Part shown: positions 22,844-35,611 of the stretch, piece by piece
Numbering within the stretch: position 1 is the first letter of the stretch
How the letters are laid out: each line of letters begins with the position of its first letter
Source: Umbilicaria muhlenbergii
Taxonomy: Eukaryota > Ascomycota > Lecanoromycetes > Umbilicariales > Umbilicariaceae
Reading direction: 5' to 3'
DNA: 64,000 bases
NCBI GenBank assembly: GCA_000611775.1
Contig: KK106981.1
Span: forward strand, 5,723,933 to 5,787,932
Notes under the pieces: generated by a model
Databases searched by the model: none
The model's input: only the letters and a program-made list of their open reading frames with translations
Told to the model about the DNA's origin: nothing
Made by a program: the position numbers and the translations under genes

Positions 22844-24807
22844 GTGTTATGCAATGAAATTGTCGCTGCACCTGGATGATCCAATCCTTAGCGAACGCCC
22901 TGAAGATATTCAAGGTCAGCGTCGGGTGGAGTTTGTTTGCTATAACGGTCGGGGACGTCGGTGCCGCAGAGATAATTTCTTTGACCGGTGCTTCATGGTC
23001 TCGCAGTTGTCGCACGTAATTGCACCGGCGACAAAGGCTTTCGTAACTGCTCCTAAACACTATGCATTGATTGATTGTCAGACGGTGTCGAGAGAGGCGG
23101 CTAGCAACCGGATTGACTGCGAGTGAATGAGGTGCAAATAGCTTTGGTCAGCGTGAGCTGGACCGTGAAGCTGTTGTTATGATGCAAAAAACGGCCGAGG
23201 CCCGTGCGCCACTTGGGTTCTTCCCTGTAGCTTCCCCCTGGACACTCGGTCGCTGCCGTCTCCCGCTGTCCCCAGGCCTGAAGAGGCATACACAGGGCTG
23301 CAGCTGGAGAAAGTCTGGTAGGTTTGGTCCCGCGACACACGACAGAGGTGGAGATATAGAAGCCTGCTCTAGAAAGCTAGAAAGACGTTGTGTATACAGC
23401 TCCGGCCTGGAGACTGGGGGAACTCTAAAATAAAGACCGCAACCGCCTCCTACGGTTCCACTGTTTGGTGCTGCAACAGAAACCGGATCTGGACGCGAAC
23501 GCCGCCAATGACACTACAGACTACACATACCACAGGTGCCATAGGTGCGAAGATGTGGAGAAATCAACCATTCGGCATGTCCACGGGGCTCCTCAGGCAT
23601 GGATTTGGGGCGAATCGCTACCTTGCTGTGACGGCGGTTGCAGGACTAAAATGCTTTGACACACCCAGACCAGGCCATGCACTGACGGAGCAATTGGTGC
23701 GACCAGTCACAACTACTGATTTTGATTTGGTGTGAAATCTACCACTCGATATCTCATGAAGCCAGAGCGCGGTACGGAGGCACGAGCACACGAGCTGGCA
23801 TTGCAGCATTGACTGACACCGGGCGATGAACGCGTTCCGGGCCAGGGGAGAAAGACGTGTTCCCGCTGTTGACATCAACACCCATTGCTGGGGCAGCTTC
23901 TCGATCTAAGCTCATCAGGGGAAGGCGTCCGGAACTTGGGCCTCAGGCGCACCGTCAGCATAAGTGGCAGTTCGCCAACGGGAAAACCCCCCGATACCTT
24001 GACGGCGATGCAAGCTTCGAGCTGCGCAGACGCGAGCAAAGGTCACCGGGCTTTCTCACCTGCAGTCGTGGTTTACTAATTGAGAAGCTGCCTTTTCGTT
24101 GTCGACTTGCCGCTGAGGATCCCCTCCAGAAGTTCCCAGTCCGAAGACTGCCACTTGTTTCGACGGTACGCCTGGCCTGGCACTCCTGGGAAGTGAGGAG
24201 CTTGGGCACCATGGCGTGGGGGCTGATATGGGCCGACCTGCTCGTACCTTACCTTAAGCAATCATCGGCGCGTCTGGCAGAACCGGCATCCATCCCGAAC
24301 GTACCGGCTTCAAATCCCTGGCCTACCGTCAGAATTCTATGGCAGCTCTTACTCAGCAGCCAAATTCGGGTCTTGAAGAGCATCAAGCGCGCCAATGCTA
24401 GAGCACTGACATGGGGCACGCCTTAGGTCCGCTGCTGAGGCGTCCCTTCAGCGTCTCGTGCTCAGAACTGTCACTTATTGTGCGCCAGGATAGTGAGATC
24501 GGTCATGAGAAGCAGCTCGTATTTGCTCCACATATGTCCTACTAAGCCAAAGGCCCTGGCAAGTAGGAACTTCCAGCAGCGTTCTTCGTTTTCCAATGCA
24601 GTCCTGCGCCCTTGGCTTCCTCCTGGGTTTTCCTCGGATAGATGTGCACAAGACGGAACAGTCATTCGAGACCTCCGGGTCGAGCAGACGTATATTATAC
24701 AGCCAAGGCTGCGAACAACGTCGAGAATACGATAGGGTATATATACACACAAATTACGGAATAGCGAACAAGCAAACGACTCCTCCGTCTGTAATCAACC
24801 CCCCTCT
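22844..24807. other. Intergenic region
   Basis: About 2 kb between the divergent promoter of the membrane protein gene and the 3' end of the secreted protein gene. A 189-codon reading frame at 23857-24426 (plus) has no recognisable features, no signal peptide and an Arg/Ser-rich composition typical of chance frames. TACCTTACCTTAAG lies at about 24245. Nothing else is supported. Confidence 0.45.
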
Positions 24808-25879
24808 TCACAAATGATGTCCCCTCTCCACCCTCACACACCCCTTACTATCATCCAGTCCCTTAAAAAAATCATCGTCCAACTCCTTATACCACGTACA
24901 CGCATACTTGAAATTATAATTATTCTGCACATTCCCCGAAAAATCCCGCACCCACGTCCTCTGCGTCCGCTTCAGCTCCTCCCCCAGCGTCGAGTTGTGG
25001 CAGAAGTGGCAATTCAGCGCCAGCGAACTATTCCCTACTTTCTCTGCCGCCTCGTCCCGCTCGACGTACATGGCTTCGCAGCGCGGGTCCGGGCCCGTTT
25101 GGATCTCGTGCCGGTGCCCGGATTTCGCGTGTTCGTGGCGGATGGGCCAGTGGTAGCCGGCGTCGCAGAGGGAGAGGAAGTGCTCGACAGGGGGGAGCTG
25201 GACTTGGTCAGCGACGTGCTGGCAGCGGGCGCCGAGGTGCTTCTTTGCTTTCGGGTGGTTCTGCGTCCGGTGTTAGATGCGGTATCAGGGTAAACTTGGT
25301 TCGGCGCTCTGGTCCACTCACCCTGATCATACGGCTGCACTGGTTTGTATTGTTGACGGCCACCATGGCGTGGTAGATTTGCCGGGCCAGCGGGTCGTTC
25401 TTGACCCTGGTGCGGATGTGGTCGCAGGTTGGCAGGTTGGTGCAGCCTTCGTGTGCGCCTCCACAGTGCGTGTCCTCTTCCCACCCGAGCATTTCTTGTG
25501 CATAGACTTGCAGTTCCGGTTCTCCGTGAGGCCGGTTTTCGGGGTTCCGGTTGAAGTTCTTGCTCCACTCCCAGAACGTGGGACCCGCGCTCCAAGCATT
25601 CTCGTCCGGAGCCGCGTCCCAGAACTCATCATTGCACGAAAGCAGTTCGGTCTCAGTCTTTGTGGATGGCGTAGAGTCTCGGTGGGTAAGACCCGTTGGT
25701 GACGGAGACGAGCCCACCACTGTTAGAGTCATTGGGTGGCCCTTGATGACCATCGTAGTCACAGTAAGACCGCCGCCCGGCTTACCGTTAGCTAAGGTAT
25801 CGCCTGCCTTTTGAGCGGGGCTGGCATGTGCATGAATAGCCAACCAGGAAAAGATGGCTGACCACTGAAGCCAGTACAT
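24808..25879 (-). CDS. Secreted Cys-containing protein of unknown function
   Basis: Two exons (25879-25322 and 25260-24808) give 336 residues; the intron 25321-25261 is 61 nt, phase 0. The N-terminus MYWLQWSAIFSWLAIHAHAS is a signal peptide, probably cut after HAHA. The mature protein has a Ser/Thr/Pro-rich start and then about a dozen Cys: SCNDEFW, THCGGAHEGCTNLPTC, NQCSRMI, ARCQHV, SLCDAGYHW, PRCEAMY, LNCHFCHNS, YACTWYK and GCVRV. These suggest disulfides. There is no GPI signal or catalytic motif I recognise. The arrangement is seen in hypothetical secreted proteins of ascomycetes and could be an extracellular effector-like or cell-wall protein. Function unknown. Confidence 0.8.
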
Positions 25880-27199
25880 GGCTCTGTTGATGATATAGAC
25901 AACTTGGGGTAAAAAAAGGCAGCAAGAATGAAATACAAGCAGTAGAGATAGATCTAGAGGATATCAACTTGAGTGATATAGAGGGAGGTCCATGCTAGAA
26001 AAAGGCAACAATCAATGTACTGTCGGAGCTGCTTTTATATAGTGAAGCGAAAGGTGATCCGGTCAAAAACAGAATCAGAATGCCAGTGGTTCAGGCAACT
26101 CACCACAGACCCTGCAGAAAGCCTGAGCGTCTTCTCCGTTGGTCTTAGTAGACAGGAGTTACCATAAGAAAATGCCGCAGTGGATCCTCCCGTATGGCTT
26201 GACCAAGGACGAATATCCCTAGACGCTGTTCTCTCCCACCTACCTAAGCATAGCCAAGGAAACGAACAAATATACGACAACATGTACCACCAACCCCCTA
26301 AAGAACAAGAACCATCCAGCAGGCAGACCGCAGCCGATCCTCCTCCACCTGGCATCCCACCGCAAAACGAACACCTAGAAACTATCCACAGCGCACCCGT
26401 TTGACCTACCGACGCCCGCGAACGAGGAAAGTGGTAGCAGGCAACAAAGACACCTCCACAGCATCCTACTACGACGTAGAGGTAGAGAATAAGCACAGCG
26501 TGGCGATGTCTTCGCAGTGGATCCGAGCAGCGGGGCTCCACTACTTTGTATCGTAGGGGTGAGAAGGAAGCACCGGAGAGAAAGCTTCAACGCCCCCACC
26601 CCGCAACGGCCCGGCTAAAAGTGGAGCCAAACACCGCGCTGCAGGCTAGGTCTGCCCGCTCAATAAAAAAAGGAGGATTAAGAAAGGAACCACTTGCAAG
26701 AACGAAAAGAAAAGTCCATAATATCTTCTCGGATGAATGGACGGTTTAGAAGCGTTCTCACCTGTGGAGTAACCACAGCTTCTTCCACGCCTAGAAATGC
26801 CCTTTACAAATACTTTCCTTTCGTTACCGCCTACAACATCCAAACCCTACAATCTCACAGATCTAATCAACGAACACGCGTGCAGTAGAACACCCCATGG
26901 CCACGAAGATCAATCAACTCCACCCGAGCTCTGTCGATTCCTAAAACCTGTCACCAACGCCACGTAACTAGAAAATACCTAAGAGTATCTGCAAGTATCA
27001 CCCCAACCGCAGCGAAGATCCTCACGAGATGCTTGCCCTTCATAGCTTCACCTCAGATCCCCAGCCGCAGATCCCGAGCCTCAGATCCCCCATCCACCGT
27101 TCGAACCCAGCCGGGCGTGACCAATTCCATTCCATTCCACTCAAAAGTTTGATCCCTTCCGTAGACCATAGAAGCTCCACTACGTCCTCCCCTGCAAAC
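25880..27199. other. Intergenic region
   Basis: 1.3 kb. The first few hundred bases are the promoter of the minus-strand secreted protein. The rest leads to the 3' end of the large GTPase gene. Only short chance frames are seen. A GTTCGAACCC box near 27105 is not part of a foldable tRNA. Confidence 0.5.
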
Positions 27200-30100
27200 T
27201 CATCCTTCTGCAACTTCTTCCCCAGATTTGCAAGACGGGTACTCAACGCCAGCGTCATCTAAGCCATTGTCCGCGAGAGTAGAATCTAGTAGAACACCTA
27301 GCCCGATGCCGCGACTCTCATTCTGCAGCTGCTGGTTGGCGAGATCGGAGCTGGGAGGGAGGTCTTGATGGTCGCGACTGCCGCTGTCATTGTGGATGTC
27401 GGAGGCATCGGTGCTGATGTTTGGTGCGGGTTCTGCAGCCAGCGAGGGTGGGTTTGGCAGCGTGGTGATAGGGTCTGCTGATGTTGGATCTTCGGGCAGA
27501 GAGGGTTGAGCTTTGGATCCTTCTGCGATGGTGGTGTCGGGGATGTCTGTGGGGTTAGCGCCCTCGTTCGCCGCTTCAATTGCAGGAAGATCGTCATCGG
27601 AGGTAGTAGTGGGAGCGGCGTGTTCAATAGCTGGGAGGTCCTCTATGATCACGTCCTGAGTGTCGTGAGATTCTTTGTGTTGTTGCGGACTTAAGATGTC
27701 AACTTCAGGCGGTCCTCGAAGCCCTAACGCGTCATCGTCATGGTTCTCATCTTCTCTCTCAGGCTTTGTCACGTCCTGAGTATTGTGAGATTCTTCGTGT
27801 TGTTCCAGACTTGAGATGTCAAATCCAGGGGTTTCTTCAAGCCCCAACGGATCATTGTTCTCATCTTTCTCGGGCTTGATCTTGACATCCTGCTCGACTT
27901 GCATACCGGTGTCCTCCTCCTGTTGCTTGATATCATCCTCTGGTACATCATCACCCTCCGGTACATCTTCCCCACAGTCTTCCTGGTCCTCCTCGTCTTC
28001 AATACCCACTATCTTCTTGAAAACCTTTTCACAGCCACTGATGACCTCCATAACCTCCTGTCTCATCGTGCGTTGCCACTTTGGCATGAATTCACCTGAA
28101 GGCGCATCCGTACCACCTAAAACGGCAAGGTAGTCCCTTCTTATCTGCATGAAGACTTCGTCGGCTTTATTCAACATGGTCTCCTCGACTGATCGAACCA
28201 AGGCCGTAAGGCGCTCCTTGACCTCTTCTGTGCTTCGCTCGAACATGGTGTGACGCTCCTCCTCGACGTGTGTGTTCATATGTCCTTTCATACGCATGAA
28301 ACTCCCACTGCCTGTAAGTTGTCAGTCTCTTTCGACAGGGGATCTCTCGCTACCCGTACCGCTTTCTTCGGTACAAAGAGTGTAAGCTTCGGCCATTGCT
28401 CGCTCGATGACTGGTGTAAACTCGCGGTTGACCTCTTTCTGCTGAGCATTGATAGTCTCCCGCATGGTGTTGGAAAGATCCTTGAAGATATCTTCATAGA
28501 CCCGAACCTGTTGTTGCAGCATATGCAGTCCGGCTAGCCCAGCCCCTACCTTGCGAGCCCGCGTATCAACATCACGGTGAAAGTCTCTCAAGATGCTTCC
28601 GACATTCTTCGAGAAGCTTGTCATAACCGCAGGGGACCGGCGAGAGAAGGTCTTGTCCCAGCCAGAAGCTAGAACTTTCATCATTGGATCGGCACTATAG
28701 GCAATCAGTCCCTAGCGCAATATACAGAAATGGATGGGTTCCGCACAGCTGAACGTTCCATTCCTAGAAAGCAGTAATTAGCTTTGGGTGTACGGAGCCA
28801 AAACATGACAAGGGGTTCTCACATGTGGTCCTTGAGCATTTGAATAAATGCCGTTGCGTCGACATATGGCTTTATAGGTCGACCAGCATAGTCCACCTGC
28901 TTCACGGTTTTCGCGATTGACGGGCGACCCCCATTTAGCCGCGGTCTTGCCTGCTTCGTTCGTGGCATTGGTGACAGCGGTATCTGCACTACCCGTCAGC
29001 ACACGGCGTTGCTCGGTGCGGATGTGAACGTATTACCGTATTTGGCGTAAATATTATCTCCGAACTCTTCTTTGAGCTCTTTGCATGCAGTCTGGACAAC
29101 CTTTTCAAGTCCCTATATGTTCCGGGGTCAGCTCGATATGCTGTTCATACGCATTCAGCGCTCTTTTCGTCTTTCACAAGGGATTCGCAAGACAATAGAC
29201 GCGCTATACGATTGATTGCAGTCCTGGAAGACCAGGTGAGGGCACAATCCGCAGCATAACAGAGGAAGAGACATTCAATAATCCTAAGAGTGCAAAATGT
29301 AGAGCATCTGCACACTTGATCGCATGAGAAGCTCTTCCTGCCGTCGAGATAGCAAGGGGCCCCCGAAGAAAAGGACTGCCAATTGAATTGATAGCGCGAG
29401 TAGCAGTTCTGCAACGATCAATGCTTTATGCGGCGCTCAAATAAATTTGAAGGATGTCCTACAGTGGTTTTGGGTTGCCCAGACTTACACTCTCGAGCTT
29501 CTTTAGACTCCCCTGTAGAAACCTTGCCTCCTTTGCCTTTTGATTCGCCGTCAAATGTACTCCTGTGCCATCGCTCGAAGCCCACATAGTTAGAGAATTC
29601 AACAATTGACTGAAGTTATTTAGAAATCGCTTGCAATTCGCGACACGCCCAGCTTCCGTAAGCTTCTTACAGTGTTCTTGCAATTGCGGAATCTCAGTTT
29701 CCTTGAGGCTCTTGAAACCAGGCACAGACGGATCCTTCTGTAGGCGGCCTTGCAGCTTTTGATAGCCACGTGACGAAACACAGAATACCGGAAGCGAGCG
29801 CGCGACTTCCTCGTAGTCACGTGTCTCAACATCTGGGTTGAAGTTTTCTTCATCTTCTTCCGCAGCAAGCTCTTGATCGAGCTCCTTGATGCCAGCAGCG
29901 AAGTCTTGCTGTATAGCTCCCTTGGAGTATGCGTTCCTACCAGAGATGCAAAGTGCGGCCATCTGAGCTTCAATGTCCTTCTCAGCTTTAGAGGCTTCTT
30001 CAATTTCTGCCCTCACAGCAGTCATCCTCTCCTCGATCTCAGTGCGCTGTCTACGGGCGTCCTTTTTTGTGTTGCGCAGTTCCGTAATCTTGGAGGCTAT

Positions 30101-32858
30101 TTCTTCCTCGTTCAGGGGATCGCCTTGTTGGTACGAGGCCTCATCGTCTTGCTCATCCTCAGTAGTAGACTCATCCTCTTCGTAACTGCTGTGGTTCTCA
30201 TCTCCGGAAGATTCATCACTAGATCGGCGTTGCTTCTTGCGCTGCTTGGTCGACTCTTTGGCGGTTTTGCGTTTCTTGTTGAGTTTCGGGCGAGGAGCAA
30301 AAACAGTCTTGCCGGCTTCCAGATCATCCCTAAGAAGCTCCCAGGTCTCTAGCTGCTCGTCAATCTCTGCCATAACTTCACCATAGATAGTCTTTGAGTC
30401 CTTCAATTCTTTCAGGTCCTCGTTTAGACGTCGCTGATCTTTTGCATAGCGAGCCATCTCCTCCCAGGATGATTCCATCTCCTCATCAAGTCCAAGCGAG
30501 TCTTGAGCTTCCGTTAGGCTGATGTCGTCGGTTTTGCTGCAGATGAATGTCACACTGGAGAAACCACCGTCCATCTTGAGCTGACGCTTGAATGACTCGC
30601 CAAGTAAGGATTTCGCGGCCTTGTCATCCACAGCCCGATTGATCGGAGCAACAATCCATAGGCCAGTACATTGCTTCATATAGCCCTCTGCTACTGCGGC
30701 GCGAGCAGCGTTGGAATCGTGGACGCCCGGCAAATCGACAATGACGGCGCCAGTGGACAAAGCTGGAGATTTGACATAGATTCTAGTACGAATGAGCATA
30801 CCGAAGACAATCCAGAGGCCTCCTCGCGCATCACATACCTTACGACACGAATGAGAGGCCAGAACTCCATCTCCCGCTTCTCCTTCTTCTTATCCTTTTC
30901 TTTATCACCTGTCGACTTTTCCTTGCTATCAACAAAGTGCTGAAGCCGCTTGTAGAATCGCAACGAGTCGCTCTCTTCGATCTTCTTGCTATTCCCTAGA
31001 ATGTAAGAAACCTCCTCCAATAGCTTTTCAATGCTGCTGTTCGCAATTTCTTCCTTTGTCTTCTTCGGATAGACAGCCTTGATCTTTGCGTATGCGATGC
31101 CGGCATCTGTGTCCTCATTCGCACAATCTCTGGATACGTTACCACTGCCGTCAATGAGATCTTGAAATAGAGTCTCAAGTTCCTTCTCCCAGTCAGCAAC
31201 TGTGATGAACTCGATCTCGGCTCTGTATGGACATTGTTCATGATTGTAGGAGATTTCAGTCACAACAGCAGTGCAAGCACGCATGCAGTTTGTCGGAACC
31301 AAGCGCTCTTCATCAAGCATAGCGTTAATTACGGAGGACTTGCCAGCACCGGTATTGCCAACCACGCCGACAATGGTTTTCGTCTTCGCGGCTTGCTTTT
31401 GTAGGTTATCGATTTGCTGTACCCATTGTGCAGCGTCTGCGCTTTGCGGTATCTTGTCGATAATAGGTTTCTTCATGTTCTCGAGCAATTCCACACCCCT
31501 TTCCACACCTAGCTCTAACTGCTCTGGCGTGCATTCTGCTAGCAAGCTTTGGATTTGAAGCTGGGCCTGGGGCCGCTGTTCCGGTTCTGTGCGGGAGTCC
31601 GCCCAAACGTATGGGATTTCGCCATTAGGGGTGCCGCGGTCAGATATGCTGGTCTCTGATTGTTGTCTGTTGGACGAGTCGGATGCAGCTTCTGACTTCT
31701 CGCGCTTGAAGGGGACACTTGGACCTGGCACCAATGGTGCTATTGGAGTCTGTGTAACTGGTGGATGTGTCCAACTTGCTGCTGCTGCTGCCCTCATTCT
31801 TGCTGCAGTCGCCTTCGCTTCGTATACAGCACGCTCCTGGGGACGCGAGCCTAGCCAATCATCCATCAGGATGCTGTCAATCTGACCATCGCTCTTATAA
31901 GGTAAAGCCTCTCTATATGCGTTGCGCCTCTCTGCAACATAGTACATGAAAGCAGGATCACCTGGCTTTGGTGGGGATGACTGATACGGATCCGTAGAGG
32001 CAGCTGAAAGAGCCGGTACTGAAGGACCCACGCTTTCTAGAGAACCGTGCAAGGACGGACTCGCGCTTCCTGACTTCCCCAGGATCGAAGGACTTACGCT
32101 TCTGGCGCTGGACATTGCCCGCATCGCGCCGCGTATAAAAGGATTTCCGTTTCCCAGATTTGGCGTTGTTTGAACCGTGCCTGTACTGAGAGGAGTAGAT
32201 GATCTAGGTCGTGGAGGATGGACAGAACGCGACACAGCTGCAAGGTTCTCATCCTGTTGAGGGGTGCCTCTGGCAGAAAGAGAACGATTGCTGGTGATAT
32301 CACTGGATGTCTTCTGGAGTTCAGAAGGAGCATAGAACCCAGTGTAAGGTGATCTGTATGCCTTCAACTTGGCGTCATCCGGCTGCACTGAGGGGTCCCT
32401 CGCCCTTGGAGGTTGTGTCGGAGCCGGTATTTGATGATTAGTTGGTTGAAGAGGAGCGCGAGCAACAGTCATTCGCTCGTGTACTTCTGAAGCTTTGATT
32501 GCTTCCAAGGCTACCACCTGATCACCGTATATGTTGAGCTCAGCCATAACGGCCGAGTCCGCCGGAACTCTTGAGCCATACTTGAGCGTGATGGCTTCGT
32601 CTGGGAAGTTGCGATTTCTGTACTGCTCACGTATAGTTCTGATGGTTACTTTCTAGTTGAGCAAATCGTCAGTGTGCACAACACCAAGCAAGGATAAGAA
32701 GAGCTCACTGAATGACACTTGATCCAAAGGTAGTCCTCCTCGACCTTGGCGCCCTCCGGCCTCTTATCTGTCTTCAAGACACCGACCCAGTACGTTGTCG
32801 ACTTCGATGGCTGGTTGGGTCTGACTGCCTTCGTTCTCTCATGGAAGGAGCTATGCAT
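27200..32858 (-). CDS. Large dynamin-like GTPase, nuclear GTPase SLIP-GC type
   Basis: I read eight exons: 32858-32709, 32652-30839, 30782-29489, 29112-29037, 28983-28823, 28763-28747, 28694-28354 and 28311-27200. All phases agree, giving 1654 residues. The start is uncertain, because the frame is open upstream of 32858 and an extra 5' exon near 32970 is possible. A long disordered Ser/Pro region precedes the GTPase domain. Its motifs are P-loop GNTGAGKSSVINAM, DLPGVHDSNAARAAVAEGYM and SKTDDI. Acidic/basic coiled-coil segments follow (KRKTAKESTKQRKKQRRSSD; long Glu-rich helices). The C-terminal helical part contains WGSPVNRENREAGGLCWSTY, the region I know from fungal SLIP-GC homologues. The tail is acidic and repeats LGLxxxPxxDI...QHxESHxTQDV twice. 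One exon is only 17 nt and one intron (29488-29113) is 376 nt. Nuclear role by family only. Confidence 0.85.
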
Positions 32859-34117
32859 GGCGATGATCTTAGCACACTGAGATCGAAGATATTGCTGCCG
32901 AGAAAGGTAGGTGCGTGTGTAAGAGCTTACATTTCCTGTTCCATTGGTAGTGATTGAGGCATGCTTGCATAGGTGACCAATGGGAGTGGATGTGAGTATT
33001 TCCTAGTAAGCGCGGATGGAGTGTGGTAATTCGCGCCGACAGCTGTCTTAGAGATTTAAACAGTGGAGTTTACTGGGAATGATATATCGCTGAGGAATGC
33101 CATAGTGATGTATGAGAGTAGTTATTGATGGAAACCAACACCTCGTAAATCGAATGCCATGGAGATGGTAGTAGTAGCTAGGACTTTCACTTGGAGGTGA
33201 GGTAAGGTACGTAGTCCGAGTAAGGTAGCACAGGTAACTTTCGTGTTTACGTCAAGTGCCTTAGGTAAGGTCAGGTCGCGACAAGGCCGCGCTAAGAAAA
33301 CGCGCTAACACGTGAGTTCAGCCCTACCTCGAAAGCTTACTTGGAGACAAGCTTGAAGCATCGGAAGAGCGGGAGTGACTCGAGTGAGACTGTTGTTAGG
33401 CCGGATAGGCGTGCCAGCGAGAATACTATTCCAAATATGCCTAGATAATATGCCTAGATGTGAGAGAGATGTCAATTTCTAACTTGCTAGCTGGTTGAAG
33501 ACAATCACAATACGTCAGTCTTGATTAAGTTTCGCATGATCTCTTGCTGCCGTTTTGAACATCTTGTAACGGGTGGTGTCGTAGTGACCGGAGTAGTACT
33601 GTCGTTCACCGAACTGTTCGTCTCACAGACCCAATAGAACTTTAGAAGATAGAACTAGTAGATTGCCTTCGATACATGAGTTGAGCACGAGCTCCTAACT
33701 ATGGATCTACCTGTGGTTATATAGACTCTAGGAGACTCGTGTGCTCACCGTGCTCACCTCTGCTCACCACGTACTTGGGTGGTGAGCAAGGTGAGCACCT
33801 GGGGTAGTACAGCTTCGTGCTCACCGTGCTCACCTCGCCTACTCTAAAGGAGTGGTGGTGAGCAAGGTGAGCAGTTCCACAACTACGCGTGCACTGCGTA
33901 CATAGCTAGTACTATAGTACGGGAACCGTAACACATCTGTACATATCACTGAATAACTGTCAGAGCACCGCAACAAGTCTGCAAGTAATTATATTCAGTT
34001 ATATAGGTCCACTTATCTTTTCTCAGGCTCTCCCTTTATTCATCACTCTATTACAACAGTTCTGTGTTTCTTTCTTCTCGCATCATCTGCCCTTCTCGTA
34101 ACATCAATCATACTATC
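32859..34117. other. Intergenic region between divergent GTPase and ankyrin genes
   Basis: 1.26 kb. Near 33195-33275 there are several GTAAGGT/AAGGTA elements. A pair of hairpins at 33741-33873 is annotated separately. A possible 5' exon of the GTPase gene (an ATG followed by a GTAAGC donor) lies at about 32960-32930. The leader of the ankyrin gene is T/C-rich. Confidence 0.5.
33741..33873. repeat. Two tandem hairpins made of GTGAGCA/TGCTCAC arms
   Basis: Hairpin 1: left arm GTGCTCACCGTGCTCACC at 33741, right arm GGTGAGCAAGGTGAGCAC at 33781-33798. Hairpin 2: left arm GTGCTCACCGTGCTCACC at 33817-33834, right arm GGTGAGCAAGGTGAGCA at 33857-33873. The arms pair except at one central position. 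Loops are about 22 bases. The left arm also contains an internal direct repeat of GTGCTCACC. This could be a nested inverted-repeat element, a transcript hairpin or a regulator's binding array. It lies about 245 bases before the ankyrin start codon. Confidence 0.75.
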
Positions 34118-35080
34118 ATGGCTTTAATGCCCGCTCCTCACCCCTCTTACCTCCGCCTCAGCATCTCCCCTGCCACCGCCTCCGCCCTCCACACCCTCGC
34201 TTCAGCAGTTGCGTCCGGCGACGTCTCAACAGTCCGCACTCTGGTTACTTCAAATCCTTCTAATGGCACCGGTATCCCAAGACCAGAATACCTCACGCAC
34301 GGCCTCTTCGCCGCCATCAATAACAACCAGCCAGAAGTAGCGCGGTGTCTCCTCGACAGTGGCGCCAGTGTTGAAGACAGATCCATCACAGTCGCGGCAG
34401 GCTTGTGCAAGTCCCTAGAGATTTTTGAAGCCCTGGTGGAGAAGGGATGGGATGTTAATGCTGTGGGCATCAATGGTCAGCCGGTACTGGGGCATGTATC
34501 TCAATCTCTTCTTTGCCTACGCTATTCGAACTCCATGTGATTCTTCAATTTCAACTACCATTGAGAGCCAGCTAGCTAGATTTCCAGAGCATCTCGCCAC
34601 TAAGCTTCATTTCTAAATCGCAGGGCTGTAGTCTCCGACGAGACACTCACCACGTGGTTCCTCTCCCACGGCGCAGACCCCAATCTCGGACCCCCCGGCT
34701 CAGTCCTCAACGTCGCAGCCTGCGTCTCCCCCGTCGCCATCTTCAAGCTCCTGCTCCAGCACGGCGCCGACATCTCTCCCAGCACGCCTCTGCACGCCGC
34801 AGCCGGGGCGTCGGAAGACGCGGGTCGGATTTCTATGCTGACGTACTTGATTGACGAGCTGGGGTTTGATGTTGACGCTGATGATGACGTGAGGGGACCG
34901 CGGAGAGTGGGGACGCCGTTGCATTATGCCATTCGGGCAGGAGGGGTTGAGAAAGTGAGGTTTTTGAGGGCGAGGGGGGCGAGTTTGGAGAGGAGGAATA
35001 GGATGGGTGCTACGGCATTGGAGGAGGCAGAGAAGACAGCTTTTTCGGAGGTTATTGAGGTACTTAGAAGGGCTGAATGA
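34118..35080 (+). CDS. Ankyrin-repeat protein
   Basis: Two exons (34118-34491 and 34624-35080) give 276 residues. The exon join keeps frame only with a GC-AG intron (GG^GCATGT at 34492, cag^ at 34623, 132 nt). No GT donor nearby gives the right phase. Ankyrin units are visible: HGLFAAINNNQPEVARCLLD, VAAGLCKSLEIFEALVEKGW, DETLTTWFLSHGADPNLGPP, NVAACVSPVAIFKLLLQHGA, TPLHAAAGASE and GTPLHYAIRAGGVEKVRFLR, ending with ALEEAEKTAFSEVIEVL. There is no signal peptide or other domain. Small cytosolic ankyrin proteins of this kind are common in filamentous fungi and mediate protein binding. The partner is unknown. Confidence 0.85.
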
Positions 35081-35611
35081 TGAGGAAGAAGGAAAGCATA
35101 TGGCTAAGTAAGTTTGAACATGCAATTTTACAGTCACTCAATGTCCTGTGTGATAGTGGAATTGCATTGTTGGTTGTTCCTGTCTACAGGCCAACAACTT
35201 CAATTTCTCAATCAAGCAAGTTGACTTGTTCAACGAATGACTCTGAAGCAATCAGTTGTGAATTCTTTGTTCTCACCCAAAATTTGATGCTTCTACACTA
35301 TTGCATTATTGTTTTTGAGGTCTCCGTATTTAAACACGATCCAATTCTTCTATGGCTTTCTTGTTGCAGATCTATCCTGCCCAGACAGGTGCAATGGCGC
35401 CGACATATCAATGAAGCATTGAAGCGCAGCATTTAACCTACTTTGAATGTCGCAATGAGGCTGACCCTCACACCGCGATGTTGATTAGGTGAAACGTGAA
35501 ACCACTCACCAAAACACCCCTCATGAGCAGCACACTAAGGTGATAGGGACTAAATGCAGACAATCTATACCAACCCCGCGCGAGCCTCTAGCAATCAAAC
35601 TTGCAATCCAT
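35081..35611. other. Intergenic region between convergent genes
   Basis: About 530 bases between the ankyrin stop and the apparent end of the secreted glycoprotein gene on the other strand. A/T-rich, no gene seen. Confidence 0.5.

Noticed and set aside
23857-24426. 189-codon frame on the plus strand
   Set aside because: Composition typical of a chance frame, no recognisable domain, no promoter-like context.
27095-27115. tRNA B-box-like GTTCGAACCC
   Set aside because: No matching A box, acceptor stem or cloverleaf could be folded on either strand.
29145-29414. 89-codon frame inside the GTPase gene's long intron
   Set aside because: Cys/Ser-rich and lacking similarity to SLIP-GC proteins; the flanking exons join in phase without it. 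Kept only as an oddity of the intron.
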